Source: Bacilli bacterium
Lineage (GTDB): Bacteria; Bacillota_I; Bacilli_A; RF39; UBA660
DNA: 6,401 bases
Assembly (NCBI GenBank): GCA_028698535.1
Contig: JAQVDA010000042.1
Span: 1 to 6,401 of the forward strand
Direction: 5' to 3'
Shown: piece by piece, positions 1-5,098 of the stretch
Layout: each line of letters starts with the position of its first letter
Numbering within the stretch: the first letter of the stretch is position 1
Program-made: the position numbers and the translations under genes
The notes under the pieces: model-generated
The model's database searches: none
Told to the model about the DNA's origin: nothing
The model's input: the letters and a program-made list of their open reading frames with translations, nothing else

Positions 1-50
1 TATAAATAGCAATAAGTATCAAACAATTATATATAAAGTCTCCCGAAAAG

Positions 51-77
51 AGTTTTCATAAGAGAACTTTCTTTTTT
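51..77 (+). terminator. Probable intrinsic terminator of an upstream gene
   Basis: AGTTTTC (51-57) can pair with GAGAACT (62-68) around an ATAA loop, including one G-T pair, and a T-rich tail TTCTTTTTT follows (69-77). The stem is short and weak, so this is a moderate call. It would end transcription from a gene lying left of the window and separate it from the gene at 123. Confidence 0.45.
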
Positions 78-102
78 GTTTAAAAAAAGTAATTTAGTTA
101 AA

Positions 103-118
103 GATAATAATGAGGTGG
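103..118 (+). promoter_or_regulatory. Possible -10 element and ribosome binding site of the 191-residue gene
   Basis: GATAAT at 103-108 matches five of six -10 consensus bases, but no convincing -35 stands 16-18 bp upstream (TTGTTT at 76-81 is too far). The ribosome binding site GAGGTGG at 112-118 lies 4 nt before the ATG at 123 and fixes that start. The binding site is well supported. The -10 is doubtful, because a start site just downstream of it would leave the binding site at the very 5' end of the message. Confidence 0.35.
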
Positions 119-122
119 TAAA

Positions 123-698
123 ATGAAGAAAGAATTTTATCGCATTATTCCTCTTGGACTTATCTTTATCTTATTAGTTATTATTAATATATATGCTAGT
201 TATCGGGAAGCAATAACTGATGAGACTGTTACTAAGATGATTGAAGAAGAGGTTTTTCAGCGGGCTAAAAAAGATGAAGCCATATTTAAGCGCCCACTTA
301 ATTATAGTAACTTCTATCTTTTATTTGATGAACAAAAATTAACGACGAAGAATTTTATTTCCCTCTTTTCTTTCTTTAATAAATATGAATTACAAATTAA
401 AAAAATTTATCCTTATTTTAACCCTCTGTACGAAGAATATTTATCATATCATGTTGGGGAGGTGATTTTTCTTAATGATGATATTACAGCTGGCTTAAAT
501 ACCTTGGTTGAGAAGTATTTGACTATTCTTAATGATTATGGCTTGGATGAAGAAATTGATAAGGTTAATTTAAATGGGATTAGTATTCGGGTTGTTTTAA
601 TCAATTGTTCTAATCAAACCATGGTTAAGTTTTTAACCAAATATCCAAAAATAAAATATAGTTATCAGTTAGATGGTATTTATCGCCGCCTTGATTAA
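123..698 (+). CDS. Single-pass membrane-anchored protein of unknown function
   Basis: I do not recognise this 191-residue protein. It begins with a short basic stretch (MKKEFYR) and one strongly hydrophobic segment at about residues 8-25, with no lipobox cysteine. That fits an N-terminal membrane anchor or uncleaved signal with the remaining 165 or so residues outside the cell. The outer part is rich in Tyr, Phe, Lys and Asp/Glu, has a charged helical stretch at about 33-57, and contains a single cysteine (C162). I see no catalytic motif or internal repeat. A GAGGTGG site 4 nt upstream supports the start. The gene is monocistronic as far as can be seen: a hairpin precedes it and a strong terminator follows its stop by 12 nt. 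Its composition resembles its neighbours, so it looks like a lineage-specific gene and not a recent import. Confidence 0.8.
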   Translation: MKKEFYRIIPLGLIFILLVIINIYASYREAITDETVTKMIEEEVFQRAKKDEAIFKRPLNYSNFYLLFDEQKLTTKNFISLFSFFNKYELQIKKIYPYFNPLYEEYLSYHVGEVIFLNDDITAGLNTLVEKYLTILNDYGLDEEIDKVNLNGISIRVVLINCSNQTMVKFLTKYPKIKYSYQLDGIYRRLD

Positions 699-710
699 AA
701 TAGGTACCTT

Positions 711-739
711 ACTCCTTATTTAAATATAAGGAGTTTTTT
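711..739 (+). terminator. Intrinsic terminator after the 191-residue gene
   Basis: ACTCCTTAT (711-719) and ATAAGGAGT (726-734) form a perfect 9-bp stem around a 6-nt loop (TTAAAT), followed by an unbroken run of T (734-739). It starts 12 nt after the stop codon at 698 and separates this gene from the NfeD operon. Confidence 0.9.
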
Positions 740-763
740 ATTCTTTCCTTTTTTAACTAATTA

Positions 764-813
764 TACCTATTATTACCTATTTTATAGTATAATGTAATTA
801 GGTAAGTGGAGTG
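764..813 (+). promoter_or_regulatory. Promoter region and ribosome binding site of the nfeD-SPFH operon
   Basis: A perfect TATAAT stands at 788-793. The place expected for a -35 (about 764-770) has no TTGACA-like sequence and instead holds a direct repeat, TACCTATTAT (764-773) then TACCTATTTT (774-783), two copies one helical turn apart. The -10 is convincing. The repeat may be an activator or other regulator site, which is inference. The leader would be about 20 nt, with the ribosome binding site GGAGTG at 808-813 placed 5 nt before the ATG. Confidence 0.55.
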
Positions 814-818
814 ATAAT

Positions 819-1247
819 ATGTTTTGGACCTGGTTATTAGTAGTTATTATTCTTTTAATAATTGAAGCGGTCACTATTAATTTAACGACGCTTTGGTTTG
901 CTACGGGTGGCATTGTGGCTATGTTTGTCTCTATGGTTACTGATAATCAAGATATACAAATTATTGTTTTTCTATTAACAGCTGGGTTAACCCTGTTAAT
1001 ATTAAGGCCCATAGTAGTTAAATATCTAAAGCCCACGATTATAAAAACTAATTTAGATAGTGTCATTGGAAAGCATGGAATTGTGACGGAAGATATAACA
1101 AAATATACTATTGGTGAAGTAAAGGTAGGCGGGAAGCGTTGGAGTGCCAAAGCTGCGACTACTATTAAAAAGGGGCAAATGGTCGAAATACTTTCTATTG
1201 AAGGTGTTAAATTAAATGTAAAAGAAATTAAGGAGGAGAAAAATTAA
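819..1247 (+). CDS. NfeD family membrane protein (short form, OB-fold domain)
   Basis: This 142-residue protein is the usual partner of bacterial SPFH/stomatin proteins. It has hydrophobic segments at about residues 3-22, 26-41 and 46-63, then a soluble domain from about 80 to 136 with the small beta-barrel pattern of the NfeD C-terminus: IGKHGIVTEDI, then GEVKVGGKRWSAKA, then a KKGQMVEILSIEGVKLNV stretch. Length and layout match the short NfeD class that lacks the ClpP-like protease domain, such as E. coli YbbJ next to QmcA. It should work at the membrane by binding and supporting the SPFH oligomer made by the next gene. The stop codon overlaps the next ATG by one base (TAATG), showing translational coupling. 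The start is supported by GGAGTG 5 nt upstream. Confidence 0.92.
   Translation: MFWTWLLVVIILLIIEAVTINLTTLWFATGGIVAMFVSMVTDNQDIQIIVFLLTAGLTLLILRPIVVKYLKPTIIKTNLDSVIGKHGIVTEDITKYTIGEVKVGGKRWSAKAATTIKKGQMVEILSIEGVKLNVKEIKEEKN
1230..1236 (+). promoter_or_regulatory. Ribosome binding site of the SPFH gene inside the nfeD end
   Basis: AAGGAGG at 1230-1236 is a full-consensus site lying within the last codons of nfeD, 10 nt before the ATG at 1247. It makes that ATG, which overlaps the nfeD stop, the clear start. Confidence 0.8.
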
Positions 1248-2131
1248 TGGAATATTTTGTATTAGTCGTATTTATTATTATTATTTCGGGGATTAAAATT
1301 GTTCCCCAAGCGAAAACCTTTGTCGTTGAGCGTCTAGGGGCCTATAACCGCACCCTAACAACTGGTTTAAACTATATTATCCCTTTTATTGACCGCGTAT
1401 CTAATCGGGTTACTTTAAAAGAGATTGTTCGTGATTTTGATCCACAACCGGTTATTACTAAGGATAATGTAACTATGCAGATTGATACCGTTGTTTATTT
1501 TCAAATAACCGATTCCAAGTTATACACTTATGGGGTTGAAAATCCAATTGGCGCTATTGAAAATCTAACAGCTACTACTTTACGTAATATTATCGGGGAA
1601 TTAGAATTAGACGAAACCTTAATATCAAGGGATGTTATTAATTCGAAAATGAGATCTATTTTAGATGAGGCTACTGATCCTTGGGGTATTAAGGTTAATC
1701 GGGTGGAAGTAAAAAATATTATTCCCCCACAGAACATCTTAGATGCGATGGAAAAACAAATGCGTGCCGAACGGGAAAGAAGAGAATCAATTTTAAGGGC
1801 TGAAGGCGAAAAAAGGTCCGCTATTTTGGTGGCCGAAGGGGAAAAAGAGAGTGTTATTTTAAGGGCCGAAGCGAAAAAGGAATCACAAATTAAAGAAGCG
1901 CAAGGTAGGGCGGAAGCTATTATTTCGATTCAAAAAGCAACCGCTGAAGGTATTAAATTATTAAAAGAAGCGAAAGCTGATAAGGCCGTTTTAACGCTAA
2001 AAAGTTTAGAAACTTTCCAAAAAGTCGCCGATGGTAAATCTACAAAAGTCATTATCCCGTCTGATATTCAAAATATGGCCGGCCTAATAACTAGTGCGGC
2101 TGAGTTGCTAGAAAAAAAGGATAAAGAATAA
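1247..2131 (+). CDS. qmcA: SPFH/Band 7 family protein, QmcA/stomatin-like
   Basis: This 294-residue membrane scaffold protein belongs to the SPFH (stomatin/prohibitin/flotillin/HflKC) superfamily. Residues 3-17 form a hydrophobic anchor. The Band 7 domain covers about 18-165 and shows the QmcA/STOML2 pattern: KIVPQ, VERLGAYNRTL, GLNYIIPFIDRV, DEATDPWGIKVNRVEVKNI. A charged helix follows (about 165-245), carrying three clear 11-residue repeats plus a degenerate fourth starting at residues 182, 193, 204 and 215 (ILRAEGEKRSA, ILVAEGEKESV and so on). A short tail contains VIIPSDIQNMAGL. Length is close to E. coli QmcA (about 305). The protein is expected to oligomerise into ring or cage assemblies at the membrane and organise other membrane proteins. 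The NfeD partner lies directly upstream, as in many genomes. The exact cellular role in this organism is not shown by the sequence. Confidence 0.93.
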   Translation: MEYFVLVVFIIIISGIKIVPQAKTFVVERLGAYNRTLTTGLNYIIPFIDRVSNRVTLKEIVRDFDPQPVITKDNVTMQIDTVVYFQITDSKLYTYGVENPIGAIENLTATTLRNIIGELELDETLISRDVINSKMRSILDEATDPWGIKVNRVEVKNIIPPQNILDAMEKQMRAERERRESILRAEGEKRSAILVAEGEKESVILRAEAKKESQIKEAQGRAEAIISIQKATAEGIKLLKEAKADKAVLTLKSLETFQKVADGKSTKVIIPSDIQNMAGLITSAAELLEKKDKE

Positions 2132-2133
2132 TT

Positions 2134-2140
2134 AAGGAGG
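2134..2140 (+). promoter_or_regulatory. Ribosome binding site that decides a TTG start
   Basis: AAGGAGG at 2134-2140, three bases after the SPFH stop, stands 6 nt before TTG at 2147. This perfect site at the ideal distance is what selects TTG as the start of the small membrane protein. The next in-frame ATG (2189) has no such site and would remove most of the first membrane helix. Confidence 0.8.
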
Positions 2141-2146
2141 TTTAAA

Positions 2147-2320
2147 TTGAAAAATAATAGTATTGGTACTTACGTTAGTCTGGGTTTAATGCTTGGTACC
2201 GGTTTAGGTATTTTAATTAGCTCTTTATTTGACTTAAATTTAAGTTTTTCTATTATTTTTATGGCTTCAGCTGGTATTATTATTGGTAGTATCATAACTC
2301 AATTAAAGAAGAAAAAATAA
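2147..2320 (+). CDS. Small glycine-rich two-helix membrane protein, third gene of the nfeD-SPFH operon
   Basis: A 57-residue protein read from a TTG start. It has a short polar N-terminus (MKNNSIGTY), a first hydrophobic helix (about 10-28) with a glycine-zipper pattern GLMLGTGLGIL, a short turn with DLN, a second helix (about 32-50) with SAGIIIGSII, and a lysine tail (KKKK). The repeated small residues suggest tight helix packing or oligomerisation in the membrane. The general type, a small glycine-zipper membrane protein, occurs in Firmicutes, but I cannot assign a function. It lies 15 nt after the SPFH gene with a consensus ribosome binding site and ends right at the operon terminator, so it is almost surely co-transcribed with nfeD and the SPFH gene and may be an accessory part of that complex (inference). 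Composition and frame are clean, with TAA as stop. Confidence 0.82.
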   Translation: MKNNSIGTYVSLGLMLGTGLGILISSLFDLNLSFSIIFMASAGIIIGSIITQLKKKK

Positions 2321-2347
2321 AACCCGTTACTTATTAACGGGTTTTTT
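2321..2347. terminator. Bidirectional intrinsic terminator between convergent genes
   Basis: AACCCGTTA (2321-2329) and TAACGGGTT (2335-2343) make a perfect 9-bp stem with a 5-nt loop. A T run follows on the plus strand (2342-2347). On the minus strand the stem is followed by TTATTTTTT, read from 2320 downward. It can therefore stop transcription from both the NfeD operon and the minus-strand tRNA-modification gene. The stem also encodes the last codons and stop of the minus-strand gene. Confidence 0.92.
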
Positions 2348-3814
2348 AATACTAATTAAATAAGGGGCTTTGTTATTAACAGTATTATAATAATATTTTA
2401 CTTGATAATCATTTTTTATTTTAAGTAAATATTTATCAATTCCAATCGCTTCTCTTTGCCCTTCTTTATGTCCGGGGTAAACAACAATTAAACAAATCCC
2501 TTTATTATTTAAAAACCATAAACTATTTCTAATGGCCTTAATGGTTGTTTGATAATTAGTCGTTATTTTTTTATGACCACCGGGTAGATAACCTAAATTA
2601 AATACTACGGCACTGACTTTATCCTTTAATGTTGGCAGAACTTTAATCATATTACTGTGGGATTCTTTAAATAGGGTGTAGTTATTTTTTTTATGTTTTA
2701 ATAATAAATTAGTGGTATTATTAATAGCCGTATCTTGAATATCAAACCCATAAACATGACCTTCAGTTACTATATTACATAAAAATAAGGTATCATTGCC
2801 ATTCCCGACAGTAGCATCAATAACTAAATCTTTTTTCTGTAAATTACCTCTTAATATTTGTCTAAATCTATTTAATATGTTTAGATTAAACCCTTGATAG
2901 ATATCACTTTGATGTAATTTTTTATCAATATCATTTAAAACGATGAATTTCTTTAATAACCATTTTGGTTCAATTAATGTCTCCTCCACTGGATCACTAG
3001 TAAGACGATGAATTACCATTTTTGGTGGTAGTAGGGCTAGTTGTTCACAAACAATATCAATATATTCTTCTTTAGATAAGATGGGAAGTGTATTTTTTTT
3101 ATAAAAGGTTGCTAATTTAGTTCCATTTATAAGATATAACATATGAATTTTTAGGCCTTGAATATCCCTGGTCGCTAAAAACTTAATCGTTTCTAACATC
3201 ATCTCTTTTGTCTCATAAGGTAAACCATTTATGATATGGACTACTACTTCAATATGACGCTTACGTAGTTGTTTGACGGCCTCTATAAAGCAAGATAAAG
3301 GATAACAACGATTAACTAAATTAGCCGTTCTTTCATGAATAGTTTGTAGGCCTAATTCAATAGTTAGATATGTTCTCTTATTTAAATCTTCTAAGTAATC
3401 TAAAACCTCTTTAGTAATAGTATCCGGTCTAGTCGCAATCGTTAAACCCACAACGTTATCTAATTTCAAAATAGGTTCATATTTTTGTTTTAAGACATCA
3501 ACCGGGGCATAAGTATTACTATTAGCTTGAAAATAACCAATATATTTACTATGAGGCCATTTTTTATGCAACCGCTGTTTTATTTTATTAAACTGGGTTA
3601 TTAAATCATCATTTTTATTGCCCGCTAGATCACCACTCCCTAAATCCGAACAAAAAGTGCAACCACCATAGCCTTTCGTCCCATCTCTATTTGGGCAACT
3701 AAAACCAGCGTTAAGATTAACTTTAAATACTTTCAAACCGAATTTTTCGTGCCAATAATAATTTAGGGTATGATACCTTTTATTATCACTAGAATACGGA
3801 AATGGATTTGTCAT
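2327..3814 (-). CDS. mnmLM: Fused MnmL-MnmM: YtqA-type radical SAM enzyme joined to YtqB-type tRNA methyltransferase
   Basis: This 495-residue protein carries two enzymes that are usually separate. Residues 1 to about 308 are a YtqA/YhcC-family radical SAM protein. The 4Fe-4S cysteines are C40, C52 and C55 (CPNRDGT...GGCTFC), followed by IATRPDTI (126-133), TIELGLQT (151-158), HIINGLPYET (193-202) and the family end HRLTSDP...YQG. Residues from about 309 are a YtqB-type class I methyltransferase: SAM-binding VIDATVGNGNDT (331-342), acidic GFDIQ (356-360), FNLGYLPGG (405-413) and YPGHKEG (446-452). In B. subtilis and streptococci MnmL acts in turning cmnm5s2U into nm5s2U, and MnmM then methylates this to mnm5s2U at the wobble position of tRNAs for Lys, Glu and Gln. 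One continuous frame crosses the junction (near 2890) with almost no linker. The start is supported by GAGGTG, 4 nt before the ATG. YtqB homologues often read GGDK where this protein has GGHK (H414); that comparison is from memory. Confidence 0.92.
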   Translation of the reverse strand: MTNPFPYSSDNKRYHTLNYYWHEKFGLKVFKVNLNAGFSCPNRDGTKGYGGCTFCSDLGSGDLAGNKNDDLITQFNKIKQRLHKKWPHSKYIGYFQANSNTYAPVDVLKQKYEPILKLDNVVGLTIATRPDTITKEVLDYLEDLNKRTYLTIELGLQTIHERTANLVNRCYPLSCFIEAVKQLRKRHIEVVVHIINGLPYETKEMMLETIKFLATRDIQGLKIHMLYLINGTKLATFYKKNTLPILSKEEYIDIVCEQLALLPPKMVIHRLTSDPVEETLIEPKWLLKKFIVLNDIDKKLHQSDIYQGFNLNILNRFRQILRGNLQKKDLVIDATVGNGNDTLFLCNIVTEGHVYGFDIQDTAINNTTNLLLKHKKNNYTLFKESHSNMIKVLPTLKDKVSAVVFNLGYLPGGHKKITTNYQTTIKAIRNSLWFLNNKGICLIVVYPGHKEGQREAIGIDKYLLKIKNDYQVKYYYNTVNNKAPYLISIKKPVNK

Positions 3815-3878
3815 AACACACCTCGCTATAATTATATCATTATATTTTTAATGTTGCGTAATACTATTTAAAGAGGTG
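3808..3878. promoter_or_regulatory. Divergent promoter region between mnmLM and the MFS gene
   Basis: Only 69 bp separate the two divergent start codons. TATAATTATA at 3827-3836 is a perfect palindrome that reads as TATAAT on both strands. On the minus strand it is part of an extended -10, TGATATAAT (3839 to 3831), and a second minus-strand TATAAT lies at 3844-3839. For the plus strand, TTGTCA (3808-3813) resembles a -35 but sits only 13 bp from the plus-strand TATAAT. Plus-strand transcription may instead use a weaker -10 slightly downstream. Ribosome binding sites are GAGGTG on minus (3824-3819) and GAGGTG on plus (3873-3878). The minus-strand promoter is the better supported, although its leader would be very short. 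Confidence 0.5.
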
Positions 3879-3883
3879 ATTAG

Positions 3884-5017
3884 ATGCGCCAATTATTAAC
3901 TAAAGAACATAAATATCAACTTTTTATTTTCTTATCTGTTTTGGCGACCGCCTTATCAGAGATATATATCCCCATTGTTTTATATAACCAAGGTTTTAAT
4001 CTAAAACAAATTTTTCTTTTTTTTGTGTTTAAGTTTAGTGTTATGTTACTTATATCTTACTTTATTATTTGGATGGGAAAAACCATAAAATTTAAACTAC
4101 TTTTAATTATTAGTGCCCTTTTGCTTGGAGTAAGCTTTTATTTATTATCTATAATTAACAAATTCTCCTTATTATTTTTTATAACACCCCTTGCCTTTGC
4201 TCTTTTTAATCAAACTTATTGGCCAGGAAGACATTATTATGCGTTAACCATCTTATCAAAAGATAATCTTGCCAATAGTGTTGGAAGTATTGTTATTACT
4301 ACCCAACTAGCCTTAATTCCAAGTGCTTATTTAGGCGCCTTAATTATTGAACATTGGGGGTTAAAAATTTTAACTATCATCGTCACTATTACGGCTTTGA
4401 TTAGTATTATTCCTCTTTTTTATCTTAAAGAAACAGATAATAAATTACCAATCAATCTTCGAGAGGTAATTTCTACTACACCTAAAAATAGTCTTTTTAT
4501 AATTGGGCTAGATCAAGCACGTCAATTAATGGTTATTTTTTTTCCTTTATTTATCTATTTAAAAGTAGTGGAGACTTATCGTTATGTGGGGATTGTTAAT
4601 GTTGTCATTGGCCTTGCAGCTAGTATTTTTGTTTACTTTTTTGCGAGAAAAATTGATAAAACAAAAAAAGATTACTTGCGGGTCTCTATTCTTTTATTAA
4701 GTTTTATTTTATTTATAAAATTACACATTACTAATCCATTGCTGATGATTATTATTGTTTTTTTTGAAGGCCTTATCGCCCGTATGCATATGACTACTAT
4801 TACGCGTAATATATATTCTTTAGGTCAAAATTATTATATCCCATCATTTTTAATTGCCCATGATATCACCCTTAATTTAATGCGATTATTCCTCCTTTTT
4901 TTAGCCTTCTTCTTTATTGGAGATATTACTTCTTTTATCTATCTTTGCTTGGTTGTTTTTTTAATATCAAGTATTTTTTCTTTTAGTGATAAAAAAACAG
5001 AAAATAAAAATCTTTAA
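3884..5017 (+). CDS. MFS-type transporter, 12 predicted membrane helices
   Basis: A 377-residue, very hydrophobic integral membrane protein. Helices fall at about 12-34, 42-64, 70-90, 95-113, 133-155, 160-181, 202-226, 234-254, 265-281, 284-300, 320-344 and 348-366, with the break between halves at about 182-200. This six-plus-six layout and the length fit the major facilitator superfamily. The loop between helices 2 and 3, where MFS motif A normally lies, is short and basic (MGKTIKFK) and lacks the usual aspartate. The equivalent loop between helices 8 and 9 keeps a motif-like ARKIDKTKKD. After helix 4 comes YWPGRHYY (112-119), a conserved-looking site of a kind seen in some bacterial MFS subfamilies. 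The substrate cannot be deduced. The deaminase gene starts 81 bp downstream on the same strand but has its own likely promoter. GAGGTG 5 nt upstream supports the start. Confidence 0.8.
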   Translation: MRQLLTKEHKYQLFIFLSVLATALSEIYIPIVLYNQGFNLKQIFLFFVFKFSVMLLISYFIIWMGKTIKFKLLLIISALLLGVSFYLLSIINKFSLLFFITPLAFALFNQTYWPGRHYYALTILSKDNLANSVGSIVITTQLALIPSAYLGALIIEHWGLKILTIIVTITALISIIPLFYLKETDNKLPINLREVISTTPKNSLFIIGLDQARQLMVIFFPLFIYLKVVETYRYVGIVNVVIGLAASIFVYFFARKIDKTKKDYLRVSILLLSFILFIKLHITNPLLMIIIVFFEGLIARMHMTTITRNIYSLGQNYYIPSFLIAHDITLNLMRLFLLFLAFFFIGDITSFIYLCLVVFLISSIFSFSDKKTENKNL

Positions 5018-5024
5018 TATTACT

Positions 5025-5090
5025 ATTAGGCCTAATTAAAATAATGTATAATAGATATAGAAGTAAAAATAAGTTATTTAAAGATAGGGG
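5025..5090 (+). promoter_or_regulatory. Promoter, possible operator and ribosome binding site of the deaminase gene
   Basis: A perfect TATAAT at 5047-5052 is the likely -10. The expected -35 position has no consensus and is occupied by ATTAGGCCTAAT (5025-5036), a perfect 12-bp palindrome with no loop, more like a protein-binding site than a hairpin. The leader would be about 40 nt. The ribosome binding site AGGGG (5086-5090) lies 8 nt before the ATG and is weaker than those of the other genes. No terminator separates the MFS gene from this region, so read-through from upstream is possible. Confidence 0.5.
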
Positions 5091-5098
5091 CTTTAAAA

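Noticed and set aside
2..61. Possible last 19 codons of an upstream gene, open in one frame until TAA at 59-61
   Set aside because: Such a short open stretch is expected by chance, its residues show no recognisable pattern, and its end would run through the terminator-like hairpin at 51-68. Not enough to call a gene.
947..1150. Open frame of 67 codons on the minus strand inside nfeD
   Set aside because: It lies wholly opposite a well-supported family gene and its product has no recognisable features. It is a shadow of the coding strand.
1528..1737. Open frame of 69 codons on the minus strand inside the SPFH gene
   Set aside because: It overlaps the conserved Band 7 domain in full and its product resembles no protein. 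It is a shadow frame.
2880..2900. mnmLM as two genes joined by a sequencing error
   Set aside because: The frame runs through the junction without a stop, and both halves keep their family ends (YQG, then FNLNILNRFRQIL) in direct continuity. No candidate ribosome binding site or in-frame start codon for a separate methyltransferase is visible there. A true fusion is the simpler reading.
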